64,000 bases of DNA from Mycocentrospora acerina (Eukaryota > Ascomycota > Dothideomycetes > Pleosporales), in NCBI GenBank assembly GCA_022701365.1, contig JAKUHH010000170.1, positions 1 to 64,000 of the forward strand, written 5' to 3'. Every line of letters starts with the position of its first letter. Position 1 is the first letter of the stretch. The position numbers were made by a program, and so were the translations under genes. Shown piece after piece: positions 22,707 through 33,715 of the stretch. The notes beneath the pieces are model-generated. The model saw only the letters and a program-made list of their open reading frames with translations, was not told where the DNA came from and did not search any database.

Positions 22707-25700
22707 TATGAACAACGCCTTTGTTCTCATTACCAACAGAAACGCATAGAAGAACTCCACTTCGCAATCGCACGGCCCTACCACTGACATCATGTTCTAT
22801 TTCCTCCGTCTTCATTTATTTTCTTAGGTCATCCATATCTCTTCAAATATTCTGGGGTCTGGAAAGTTCATATATCTACTGTTCATACGACATACTTGTA
22901 TCTCTTTCTATCGGTGTTTTTTCAACAGCATTCGGTATCGTACAAAAAACGAAAATAGCGCGGAGTCAACCTAGGGATGGGAATTTCTTTGCAGTCATCT
23001 TGCGGTTTGATATCCTCATGTGGAGTTTGTTTGATCAAATTGGGGATTTCCATAGATAAATGTCTTTCAAGTCGAGGTAACGGTGGCACACATGATTGAG
23101 TTGTATCTACGGAAACGTGATAATGAACTGATTCGTCGAGGTGTGTTTTATGCGTCATAAACGTGGGAACGATGAATGGGTGTGGGTGTGAGTGTCAGGG
23201 TAGTGATGGCCCTTTTCTTTTGTCACTTCTTCCAGCTTAGATATCAGTGGATTCAATTGCGTGGGTAGGGGGCCATGTATATAACGCCCGCCTTGATACC
23301 TTCTCTCTCCTCTATTTCTTCTCTTTAAATACACTTTCAAAGTCTCTACTCAAAAAAAAAAAGGGTTTCGTTGCACATGAAGTTCTCCCTCCTCTTTCCG
23401 CGAAATTCGCACACACGCACACACATACACACATTCGCTATTAAGATGTCTAACTTTTCTGCTCTTTCCCCCTAAAAAAATCTAAATCTTGTCGTCTATG
23501 AAGCTCATGGGATGGGTATGGATATATCAAAACCACTCCCAACCCTATTCTTTTGACCTTTTTTTGCACTTCAACCACAGCAAAGCCGCAAGGCATGGAC
23601 TATTTTTTTTCATTCATTACCTTTGTTTCTTATCGTGCGTGGTTTGCTTCAAGGTCCCATATATTCCCACGCTATGTGGGTGTCTCGTCTCGTCTCGTAT
23701 CGGCTAAGCTCGTCTTATGCACGGATGAAGATGGGGGGTTGGGAAGGAGGAGTGCCGTTTTGGGGGGAAATCGATACTTGTTCTCCTTTTGGCTTTGGTT
23801 AAAGAAAAGCAATCGGTAGTTGTATCTTTAATGGAAAGGGTCACCATGGACGTGAGATGTGTTCTATTGTGCTGTCTTTTTTTTCTTTCTTATTCTCATA
23901 ATAGGCAGCCCAAGACACTATGTATGCGGGGGAGGGTGAGGGATTTCTTTAAGCGTTCTGGGTGGGAGTAGCATTTTTTACTTTTTTGGTAAAAGAAGAA
24001 AAGGAAATTTGACTAAAAATAACTCTTCTGCCTTTGTTTACACGATCCTGTTAGACGATCGGTTAAATGGTACTAGTTCTCTCTCTCTCTTTTCTGGTTT
24101 TCTCCTCCAGTGTTATTACCCCCTTTCTCACGCTGTTCTTTTCTCAAAATTGAGCTGGAAGTAATTATATGGTCAGGACTTGTCTTTTTTTTTTCATATA
24201 GCGTCTGCGTACGAAAAAAAAACTCTACGAACAAGTTGATGAGATGAACTTGCCGTTACTTCCTTGATTTAGGATACTTCTCAAGTTATCAATTTCAAAA
24301 ATGTCCATGATTGCAAGATATTTAAAGCTAGGCATGAGATTGATCAAAGACATCAAATTTCCAGTGGGGTTTCTACTTGCATATTTCTCTATGCCATGTT
24401 TAACTTCGGATATTTAATTCTCTTGCTTTGAATTCGAGAATTTCAGAAATCTACTTCACAGAGGACTCTCACTACCAATGATAATATTATTCAGTTCGTG
24501 TCATTTATCCAATTTGCCTTTGATCACATCCTTAGTAGTAGTAGTAGCAGAAAAGTTGTTTTTATTGGCCGAGTACCTTACCAACAGTCTATCCACATCA
24601 TGTCCGAAGTCTACATCCTACACTTCAATTTTTTTTCCACTATGGGGAAGCCGGCCGAGAAAACACATTCACATGTTTACTATTCTGTGCAAAATTGTCC
24701 AGTTACGATGCGAGGATTGCACCAGGGCTTGCGTTTTTTTATCGATTTGTTGAGATCAGCGGTAAACTTGAAAAAAAACCCCCGAGGCAGTTCTGATGCT
24801 GTGCTGCTTCTTAACAAGGCAAACGATATTCAACGAGTTGCTTAACAAATTCTTCAAATTCAATGTCCGCTTAGAAGACTACTGTTAGAATGACCTACTA
24901 CCTTGTACATTATATGACTCAGTTTAACCGTTAGCTTTTTCGTCTGACTGTGTGTATTAACAATGAGAGCTATTTTTAGTCCAGTGGAGTTAACAAGTGT
25001 GCTCGGTCGAGACTCGAAATCAAAAAAGTCAATTCCAATGATGAAGACAGATGGCAATTGCGAGATGGATGAGGTGATGTGGGAGAAGTCAGGGAAGAAA
25101 TCCGATAATTGGTGCGTGTGGTCTACATTCACCTCAAGCATATTCTCAACTTGACGAGTATCACTCTTTGAGAAATATTGCTCTCTGGTATAGAGTGTAA
25201 CGGCTAAACTTCTGAAGTCTACACCACTCAATCACCAGTTTACCCAAATCCTTTTTTGCACCTTGCAAGACAAGTGAAACACAGTGTCGTATGAGTGAAC
25301 ACTTTTTCTTGCCAGATATGTTGAATACGTCAGTGATACACGCACGCAAGTGATTGTATATTGCAACAAACATGTATCACTGCAAAGAATGCAAATTGAG
25401 AGGAGTCTCTGAAAAATCCACCTCAACACTCACAATTCAAACACGCACTTGGGAACGAACAAATAGATGAGTCTCAAGGTACCACATTTGTGCATATCCA
25501 CTCAACGTCTTTCTGAACACTTTTAACTTCATCACAACAAAAATTCGAGCACAAATTTGACATGATATTGAACGTGCATATAAACATGTACACCAAAGGG
25601 TGCTCGTAAAACAGTTTGACTTCCAGTTGACCGTATTCCGATAGAAGTTGTAATCACCCACAAACCTTACAATAGCAAAGAAAAAAGAACCCTTCGTCAT

Positions 25701-25808
25701 ACAAGCAGACTTGCTGGCATGTTTGGCAAAAGGTACTGCAAGGCATACAATCGTAAACCATGCTGAAGAAAAGAAGATGTTATACCCAAAAGACAGCTCG
25801 AAAGACGC
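22707..25808. other. 3.1-kb intergenic region, no gene seen
   Basis: The first part presumably contains the Pumilio 3' UTR; a TGTATATA octamer lies at 23276-23283. CA-rich (about 23405-23435) and CTCGT (about 23683-23703) simple repeats follow. From about 23950 to 25700 the sequence is AT-rich, with only short frames and no domain. An old, decayed insertion cannot be excluded, but I see no terminal repeats or transposase motifs. Confidence 0.5.
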
Positions 25809-26966
25809 CTAATCAGCCCAGCTGCCCAGGTTGGTCATGGAGATGGGAGGAAGAACGTTTTCGGCGTAGGCACCGCCCATATTTCCTGGAGGGGAGTAGT
25901 TGCACACAGTATACTTGTTCATCGTCGATGTTGCACCACCGACAATCATACTACTTCCACAGTCGACAGAAGCGCAACCAACCTTAGTAGTACCCTTCCA
26001 GACCACCTGGGTTAGATGTCCGACACTGTGGAAGACACTATCCGGAATGTCGCTCTGGCCCCAGTAAGGCTGCATAGCATCGATTTCGCCCTTGTACCAA
26101 CTCTCAGTCACACCAGCAGTAGCATTGAATGCATCACCAGAAACGGTGAAAAGATTTTGACCCTGTGAGACTCCTTCGGGGATGTAGTGCTCGAACGTGC
26201 ATGTCTTTGCAGCTACAAGAGCTTCAGCCTCACAGTCAGCGTCCCAGACGAGCGGTACAGCATCGTGGTTGGCACGGGCAGCGTTGTGGTGGTAGAGCAT
26301 AGCAGCTTGATAGTCAGGCCCGGCGGAAAGGTAAGCTTGGTCTGCACCAGAAGGATGCTCACTGTTGACTGGCTTGGGAGCGGCCGTTGTGCTAGAAGGC
26401 GGTGATTCGTATGTAGAGCTAGGCTCAAGACTTGAGGTAGGAGGTATGTAGGATGGGCTAGGCTCGGGCTGCGTTTCAGGGGTGGAGGTTGAGGTTGGGG
26501 TAGTGATTGAAGTTGGGGTAGGGACTGAAGTTGGGGTAGGGATTGAGGTTGGAGCCAGAGTCGAGGTTGAGACCAGGGTCGAGGTCGAGATGTCCACGGA
26601 CTCTGAAGATACCTCAGGTTCACGGGAAGATATAGCCAGCTCGGAAGACGGCTCGGGAGCAGGATCAGAGGGAGTGGGAGTCAAGGACAGGATCTGAGTA
26701 GAAGAAGGTGGCAGAATGGTCGGCGTATACACCTCGGTAGGAGTAGGTTCTAGCGCAGACGTAGAAGTCGTTGAAGCACATGAAGACGTGAAGATAGGTT
26801 CATCATCTCCAGTGGCCGTGACATAGACAGTGATGGTTTCGATGATCAACTCGGTCTCAGTGATCAGAAGGCGCTTCTTGAGGTGAGGGTGAAGCTTGGC
26901 ACGGTGAGGGTGTGCCAGGACGATGCCCACAGCAAGAGCGGAGGCGAGGACGATAGAAGAACGCAT
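25809..26966 (-). CDS. Secreted CAP/SCP (PR-1-like) protein with Ser/Thr/Pro stalk
   Basis: A single exon of 385 residues. Residues 1-19 form a signal peptide (MRSSIVLASALAVGIVLA), and a dibasic KKR near residue 30 could be a Kex2 site. Residues ~65-245 are a Ser/Thr/Pro-rich stalk with repeated PTPTS-type units, likely O-mannosylated. Residues ~250-380 are a CAP domain with YHHNAARANH, the CAP1 signature GHLTQVVWKGTTKVGCA and the CAP2 signature YTVCNYSPPGN. Cysteines typical of the fold are present. Fungal members (the Pry family) are secreted and several bind sterols or fatty acids; some act in host interaction. That role is not shown here. The start at 26966 was chosen for the signal peptide; an upstream in-frame ATG at 27068 would bury it. 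Confidence 0.9.
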   Translation of the reverse strand: MRSSIVLASALAVGIVLAHPHRAKLHPHLKKRLLITETELIIETITVYVTATGDDEPIFTSSCASTTSTSALEPTPTEVYTPTILPPSSTQILSLTPTPSDPAPEPSSELAISSREPEVSSESVDISTSTLVSTSTLAPTSIPTPTSVPTPTSITTPTSTSTPETQPEPSPSYIPPTSSLEPSSTYESPPSSTTAAPKPVNSEHPSGADQAYLSAGPDYQAAMLYHHNAARANHDAVPLVWDADCEAEALVAAKTCTFEHYIPEGVSQGQNLFTVSGDAFNATAGVTESWYKGEIDAMQPYWGQSDIPDSVFHSVGHLTQVVWKGTTKVGCASVDCGSSMIVGGATSTMNKYTVCNYSPPGNMGGAYAENVLPPISMTNLGSWAD

Positions 26967-29325
26967 GATAGACAAGCCCTGACGTATGTTGACAAGGGAT
27001 TTGGAGGTATTGATGACGGGCAATCTTTTTGTAAGATGGGATTCCGGATCACCGTGAGAAAAGGTCAAAAGAGACTACAGTATGATCAGAAAGGACTCAG
27101 AAGTGAGCGACGTGACCGTCCGTCTCAAGACTACGTCAAGACGAATATGAAGAAGGTGAACCTACGTGGCTGCTGGTGTCGTCAAGAACTTCGGACTAGC
27201 CGATTGCGATTGCGTACACTGCAGACAAAGGAGTGTGAGTAGTTGGATAGCGCAAGTAAAGAGCGTGGTCCCGTTCAGACAAGCTGCACAAGGAGAGGTC
27301 ACGGCAGAAACGAATGTAAGAGCGGGGTGATCAACAGATGAAGAACGGTGAGGAAGCGGAAGTAGGTGATTTTATGGAGTGGCAGCCAAGACTTAGCGAA
27401 ACACGATGTAAGATGAGGCAGTCAAGCACGCCTGCCCTGGCACAATCTCACTGTAAGCTGCAACTGCCAAATTGAAGAATATAAATTACAAGTACGCAGC
27501 GTGCAGTCTCGACCTCGGAAATGCCAGATGATTACTCAAAGCAAACGAAATGGCGCACAGGGACATTGTCGAGGACATGTCCTACCCACGCTTCCTCGTC
27601 AGGGTGAATACAAGTATCACGTTAACTTGTCATCGCAGAAGTCGTGTGTTGTACTAATGCAATTCCACTTGACAGTCCCCAGTCAGTGTGACTCTTATGG
27701 CCTGTTTCCATCGAGTGTGCATGCAGGATTCTCACGTGCGTCGTGGTTACCCGACCAGATGTTTGATGAGGGGATGTTGTTTGAAGTGGGGCAGCATTCC
27801 TGCCGCACGTAGAACATCCACCAACCAATCAACGCCACGCTGTTCGAGATCTGCGGCGACAGCGCGGGGATTTATGCAGGAACAACCTTGGAACACAGGG
27901 TAGACACAACGCTATCAAATTCCACCTCCCTTCATCTGCGTGACGCCGTGTTCACATCCCGTTCTATCCAGCGATTGAGCCAAGATGTGCTACTCTGCGA
28001 GCACAAGACGTTGCGTACACACTAGCATTCTCTCTGGCGCTTACTTGTTTGCAACAGTGTCGTGTCTGTACTCCACTTATTAGAACAAATCCATGGGGCT
28101 GAAGCAGGTACGACAATCGCATAGCTGGGTGAAGATGAACACATAGAACAATCATATGAAGCCAATCAACAATGGCATGCCGTGATTGTGGCACCAGCGT
28201 GCAGGCGGGTGGTGGCTCATCTCGAGACGCCAAAAAGCTTAGTTGACGCCGAGATTTCTTCTTTAAAGAGAGAGTTTTTGAAACATGCAGACGGCAGTCT
28301 CCAACTTGATCAATCTGCCTACTTCTTAACTGTTGATGACATGTATTGTCGAAACTTGTTGTCAGCGTAACAAACTGCGACTCAAAATAGACCGATCCTT
28401 GTGGGACAGTGCCTCTCGCTCCAATTATATCTCGCATATGGCCAGTAGCAATTGAGGTTGTTGTCTGAGCTCTACGATTGTTCCACTTGTATCCACAAGC
28501 GACTATAGAAAACAAACCGGGTAACCTCTTCTTGGCCAGATATACAAGGCTATTTTGATTTGATTAGAGTTTAAATATCGAAGACATCAATGAATCGCCA
28601 AAAGCAAGAGCAACTGTGTTTCTTGCTTGAAGAAAAAGCTTCGTATTAGCGCTGTCTGGGGCCCAATTATAACAGATGCACGACGGCTAATTCAGCAGCT
28701 CAGCCCTTGGCTACCATAACCAAACTCTCATCATGCACGACCAGAGGCTGGATCTCAGACTGGAACTTTTTCCGTCAACAGCATATTAGTGTCAAGCCAA
28801 TTACTTACTTTCGGGTGCATCGGAGTTCCATATATTACTCCAAAACAGAGTTTTCCCTTCAGACACATTCCCGGCCGCGACTCTGGGGCGAAAAGACCAG
28901 GTACCTCAACCTCTAATTCCTTTTTGTATTCTCTAACGTCATTTTAGTCGAGCCCCTCTTTCTTAGCTGTTCCCTCTATCGGCCCTGATAAGCGATTTAG
29001 TTTTTGATCGCACATGTCAACTAAATTCGATTCACAGCAGCACCATCACGCGTCAAAAGCCACAAACAACCCCGAGCTGGTGAGGAAGCAGCACGTCAAT
29101 ATAAGGCGGATCGCTACGTAAGCAACAATTTAGAAGCAGGCAACCAGTCAGACCCCGCATCATGGAGATTACGTAGCTGTTGGCGGCGGAGGTGGGGTAA
29201 ACACGCCGCCTTCCGATGATCTTATCGAGAGACACACGAAATTACCGCATTGCACTTCGCTATAACAATGCATAGCCGTTCCACCAGCTTCTCCCGTGTT
29301 CTGCCGCGCTGACCTGCACACATGA
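26967..29325. other. 2.4-kb divergent intergenic region, no gene seen
   Basis: It separates the minus-strand CAP gene from the plus-strand SSP411-like gene and so holds both promoters. Frames are short and lack domains. I see no tRNA, tandem array or transposon terminus. Confidence 0.5.
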
Positions 29326-31771
29326 ATGCCTGTAGTGCGATTTAGTACACGAGGACCCTGCGTCGCCGCCAGAACTGCAAAAACAACCGCGCCTGCCCGC
29401 CGAGTACTTGGTCAGGCTGCCCCACCAAGAACTTTCTCGCGAGCGCGATTGCGCCACTTTCACACATCTGTACTCAAGATGGACGCGACAAGCACAACAA
29501 AGAAACCTTCCTCTTCAGGAGAAGACCTGAAGCTGGTAAACCGACTGAATGAGAGCCGCAGCCCATATGTGCGGGGTCACATGAATAACCCAGTCGCATG
29601 GCAAATTTGGGGACCAGAGGCTCTCGAGCTGGCGAAAAAGTCGAACAAATTGATTTTTATTAGCATCGGCTATGCAGCATGTCATTGGTGTCACGTTATG
29701 GAGCGCGAGTCGTTTGAGAACCAAGAGGTTGCAGATCTGCTGAACGAGAATTTCATACCGATTAAGATTGATCGCGAGGAGCGACCAGACGTGGACCGCA
29801 TCTACATGAACTACATTCAGGCAACAACCGGCTCAGGAGGATGGCCACTAAACGTATTTGTAACTCCAGATCTGGAGCCAATCTTTGGAGGAACATACTG
29901 GCCAGGTCCAGGGTCGACGATGGCTATGGGCGATCACCTTGGATTCGTAGGCATTTTGGGGAAATTACGAGACGTGTGGAGAAACGAGCGGCAGAGGTGT
30001 CTTGAGTCGGCCAAGGAGATCACAGCACAACTTCGAGACTTTGCAGAGGATGGCAACATTAGCAGGAAGGATGGTGCAGCCCATGATGGACTCGAATTGG
30101 AATTATTGGATGAAGCGTATGAGGTGAGAATTTCGAGGCAGTTTCTTGACTGCTACAACTGACCGCATACAGCACTTTAAGAAGAAGTACGATACCAACT
30201 ACGCAGGCTTTGGCGGTGCGCCCAAATTCCCCACCCCTTCCAATCTAGCTTTCCTCCTCAAACTCTCTCAATACCCAAGCGCAGTCGCGGATGTTATCAG
30301 TGCAAAAGACTGCACCCACGCGAAAGATATGGTACTGGCGACATTAGATGCGATGAACAAGGGAGGCATACACGATCAAATTGGCAACGGCTTTTCGCGA
30401 TACTCAGTCACGCAAGACTGGAGCCTCCCTCACTTTGAGAAAATGCTGTACGACCAGACGCAACTGCTGCCTATCTACCTCGATGCTTATCTTACTACAC
30501 GAAACTCCGAGTTTCTCTCCGCTGTCCATGACATCGCGTCATACCTCATCAGTCCACCAATGCATGCTGAAACTGGGGGCTTCTACTCATCAGAGGATGC
30601 AGACTCGCTCTACCGGCCCACGGATAAGGAGAAGAGAGAAGGTGCATTTTACGTGTGGACCTTTAAGGAATTCCAGGAAGTTTTGGGAGACCGAGATGCG
30701 GAGATTCTTGCGCGATACTACAACGTCCACGACGAAGGCAATGTCGCTCCGGAACATGACGCGCATGACGAGCTCATCAATCAGAACGTGCTAGCGATCA
30801 CTACCACAGTTGCAGATCTGGCGAAACAGTTTGCGCTCTCTGAACAAGAAGCCGAAGCAATTCTTACAGAAGGGCGACAGAAGCTGCTCGAACACAGGAA
30901 CAAGGAGCGACCGCGGCCAGCCCTAGACGACAAGATTGTTGTCTCATGGAACGGTCTCGCCATTGGTGCCCTAGCTCGAACGGCCGCCGCGCTCTCGTCA
31001 CAGGATTCTACGCGGTCAAAAGCATATCTTGCTGCAGCCGAACGAGCAGCCTCGTTCATCAAGCGAGAACTGTACAACTCGCAATCAAAAACATTAACAC
31101 GCGTTTATCGTGAAGGCCCGGGTGATACCCCTGGTTTTGCTGACGACTACGCCTATCTAATTGCAGGACTCGTTGATCTCTACGAAGCGACTTTCAACGA
31201 CTCCCATCTCCAGTGGGCAGATGAGCTCCAACAAACCCAAGTGCGTCTCTTTTGGGACAAAGAACACCTTGGATTCTTTTCCACGCCCGAAAACCAGCAA
31301 GACCTCATCATGCGACTCAAAGACGGTATGGACAATGCTGAGCCAGGCACAAACGGCGTGTCAGCACGGAATTTGGATCGTCTAGGCGCGATACTTGAAG
31401 ATGAAGAGTATGTGAAGAAGGCGAGGGAGACGGCGAGTGCGTTTGAAGCGGAGATTATGCAGCACCCCTTTTTGTTCCCAAGTATGATGGACGCTGTTGT
31501 TGTTGGAAGACTTGGTATTCGACACACGGTGCTTACAGGGGAAGGCCAACGAACAGAAGAGTGGCTGCAGAGGTACCGCGAGAGGCCGGCAGGTCTGGGG
31601 ACAATCAGTCGGGTATGGAAAGACGAGGGTGGGTGGTTGAAGCAGAGAAATAGTTTGGTGAAAAGCATGGACGCAGGAAGGGAGGGAGTTATGGTATGTG
31701 AGGGCGGTGCGTGTAGAGAAGAGTTGAGCTTGGATATGAGGAGTGTGGGAGAGGCGGTACCATTGGTATGA
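29326..31771 (+). CDS. YyaL/SSP411 (SPATA20)-type thioredoxin-fold protein
   Basis: Two exons: 29326..30123 and 30173..31771, with a 49-bp intron (branch site ACTGAC); about 798 residues, the usual length of this family. The N-terminus (MPVVRFSTRGPCVAARTAK, continuing Arg/Ala/Ser-rich to residue ~50) looks like a mitochondrial presequence. A second ATG at 29479 would give a form without it, suggesting possible dual targeting. Residues ~75-240 form the thioredoxin-like DUF255 domain with C119-H-W-C122 (YAACHWCHVMERESF), then DREERPDVDRIY and GGWPLNVFVTPD. The remainder resembles an (alpha/alpha)6 barrel of the six-hairpin glycosidase class (GGIHDQIGNGFSRYSV, SSEDADS). The biochemical role of the family is unsettled. 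The gene appears intact. Confidence 0.92.
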
Positions 31772-32259
31772 TGGCAATGTTGAGAGGGTTTTTGGGCGAG
31801 AGGGTGTGGGTGGACATTTACCATGCATCTGGCGTTTGGCAACACGATATGGTAATGGAATAGGTAGTCATCCCAAATTATTGATCATTATTTCAGTATT
31901 CGTGGAAAGGGAACATGGTGTAGATGAATTGTTATCCATGAATCTCTTCTTTCCATTCTCTCCTACTCTACAACTACCCACAAACTCTTCATCTCACCAT
32001 TCAATCAAATCGAACCCAACCTCCATGCATCCATCTGTCCATGCACCCATTCTCCGTTCTCTCCCAAACTCCACAGAACCCGCCCCACACACAAAACAGT
32101 CCCCCTCTCCTCATGTTCCCACCTCCCCCACCTCCCAAAAAAAAAGATGACGAGAAAAAAAAAACAAGACACCCTCTCCATGCATTTCCCACTCGTCTAA
32201 TCTGTACACTCCAATTCCGAAACCACCCATCAAAACCATTCAATCCTTTTCAAGATTAC
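31772..32259. other. Intergenic region between the SSP411-like gene and the tRNA locus
   Basis: It holds the 3' flank of the SSP411-like gene and a C/A-rich stretch with poly-A runs. From 32131 it is the first copy of a 226-bp duplicated block. No further gene is seen. Confidence 0.5.
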
Positions 32260-32593
32260 GGTCGTTTAGCTCAGTTGGTTAGAGCGTGGTGCTAATAGTT
32301 TCTCATCTCCCATCTCTTCATTCTACAAGTGTAGAGAGAGAAGAAGAAGAATAGCTNCCCTCCCCCCCCTCCCAAAAAAAAAGATGACGAGAAAAAAAAA
32401 ACAAGACACCCTCTCCATGCATTTCCCACTCGTCTAATCTGTACACTCCAATTCCGAAACCACCCATCAAAACCATTCAATCCTTTTCAAGATTACGGTC
32501 GTTTAGCTCAGTTGGTTAGAGCGTGGTGCTAATAGTTTCTCATCTCCCATCTCTTCATTCTACAAGTGTAGAGAGAGAAGAAGAAGAATAGCT
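32131..32593. repeat. 226-bp direct duplication around a single N (probable assembly join)
   Basis: Positions 32131-32356 and 32368-32593 appear identical over 226 bp at an offset of 237. The first copy breaks at an ambiguous base (32357) in the middle of the tRNA intron. The short piece between the copies (32358-32367) is C-rich and resembles the C-rich sequence that precedes the first copy. This is what unmerged overlapping contig ends look like. Confidence 0.85.
32260..32356 (+). pseudogene. Truncated copy of tRNA-Ile (5' half and part of the intron)
   Basis: It carries the acceptor 5' strand, D-arm, anticodon-stem 5' strand and anticodon loop identical to the complete gene 237 bp downstream, then stops in the intron at the N. 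It has no 3' half and cannot make a tRNA. Most likely it is an assembly artefact rather than a biological pseudogene. Confidence 0.7.
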
Positions 32594-32634
32594 AGAATAC
32601 GCCAAGGTCGCGAGTTCGACCCTCGTAATGACCA
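32497..32634 (+). tRNA. tRNA-Ile (anticodon AAU) with 64-bp intron
   Basis: Exons are 32497-32534 and 32599-32634. The acceptor stem pairs GGTCGTT with AATGACC (one G-U pair). The D-arm contains AGCTCAGTTGGTTAGAGC. The anticodon stem is TGGTG/CGCCA around the loop CTAATAA, giving anticodon AAT. The T-arm is GCGAG-TTCGACC-CTCGT with a G-U end pair, and the discriminator base is A. The intron sits at the canonical site one base 3' of the anticodon and ends in a purine-rich stretch. A-box and B-box (GTTCGAC) promoter elements are internal. Confidence 0.93.
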
Positions 32635-32636
32635 TA

Positions 32637-32642
32637 TTTTTT
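32637..32642 (+). terminator. RNA polymerase III terminator (T6)
   Basis: A run of six T starts two bases after the tRNA discriminator base, the standard Pol III stop signal. Confidence 0.8.
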
Positions 32643-33715
32643 GGTCTTTCTTGTTTTCCCTTCTCTCTTCTTCCCTTTTTGGACGGATGGATGGATGGAC
32701 GGATGGTTTGGTGTGGGAGGGAAAGGGGTGGGTGTGTGGATGGAGGAGGGTATTCTTTTTTTGTTATTATTATTGTAATTAATTCTCTGGGTGTGTTGGG
32801 GTTGGATGCATGTATATCTAATATATATGTGTGTGTGGGTGTGTAAATATATACCGCGAAGATGGACTAAAACTTTCTATTTTGTTGGGAGGGGGGGAGG
32901 TCAAGATGTGTAGGTAAGAAAGTAAGTAACCAACTAAGTAGTGCCAGTATATCATTAGACTTGCATGTTATTATATGAATAGATATTTATACCAAGAAGT
33001 AGATTCAAACACTTTCCTGCGTTACAGAAGAGTGTCAAAAGCAAGACGGCAAGACAGCATATTCGCCAAGTCAAGTCACGATGCAGGTTTGGATAGAAGA
33101 AGAAGAAGAAGAAGAAGAAGAAGAAGAAGAAACGACGGAAGAAAAGACGTGGAGAATTCAATCGGCTTGGACATCTCCTTTTTGTGTTCAACTTGAGAGT
33201 GTATGTGTATGCATGTGTATATATATATGATTCGTTGATATAATGCTACATAAAGTGTGTAAATAAAAAAAAGAACAATCCGCAATTTTTGAAGCTGAGT
33301 AATGCTTGTAGATGGTTAGACAGATAGACAAACAGACAGAGAGGTGGATGGATGTATGGATGCCATGACACACATACATACACAGATACAAAATAAAAAG
33401 AAGAAAAGAGGCCGAAGAAGTGGAAGAAATCCATCCAAAGAAGAAGAAGAAGAGGAATTACTCCATCCATCCATCCATCCACCACCACCACCACCACCAC
33501 AACCGTCATCACCATACGTCATGACGCACTGTACCCACCGGACGTTTTGCCAAGTAGGTTGGGAAAGGGAAAGAAAAAAGAAAAGGAAAAGGAAGAATCT
33601 CTCCCTGCCTCTTCCATCTTTCAAGCACACACACATACACACCGCTTAGTCGAACAAGGAAAGAAAAGAAATCAAATCATCCACCACTTCCCCTCACTCA
33701 GTACTCGCCAAGACT
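32643..33715. other. Intergenic region rich in microsatellites
   Basis: It holds GGAT-type runs (about 32680-32705), a GAA run of about eleven units (33097-33130), CCAT and CCA runs (about 33463-33500) and purine-rich stretches near 33560. No gene is recognised. Confidence 0.55.

Noticed and set aside
24478..25700. Possible genes or a transposon relic in AT-rich DNA
   Set aside because: Frames are short, mutually overlapping and without catalytic or structural motifs; no inverted or long terminal repeats are visible.
32260..32634. Two tandem tRNA-Ile genes
   Set aside because: The first lacks its 3' half and ends at an N within an apparently identical duplicate, which fits an assembly join better.
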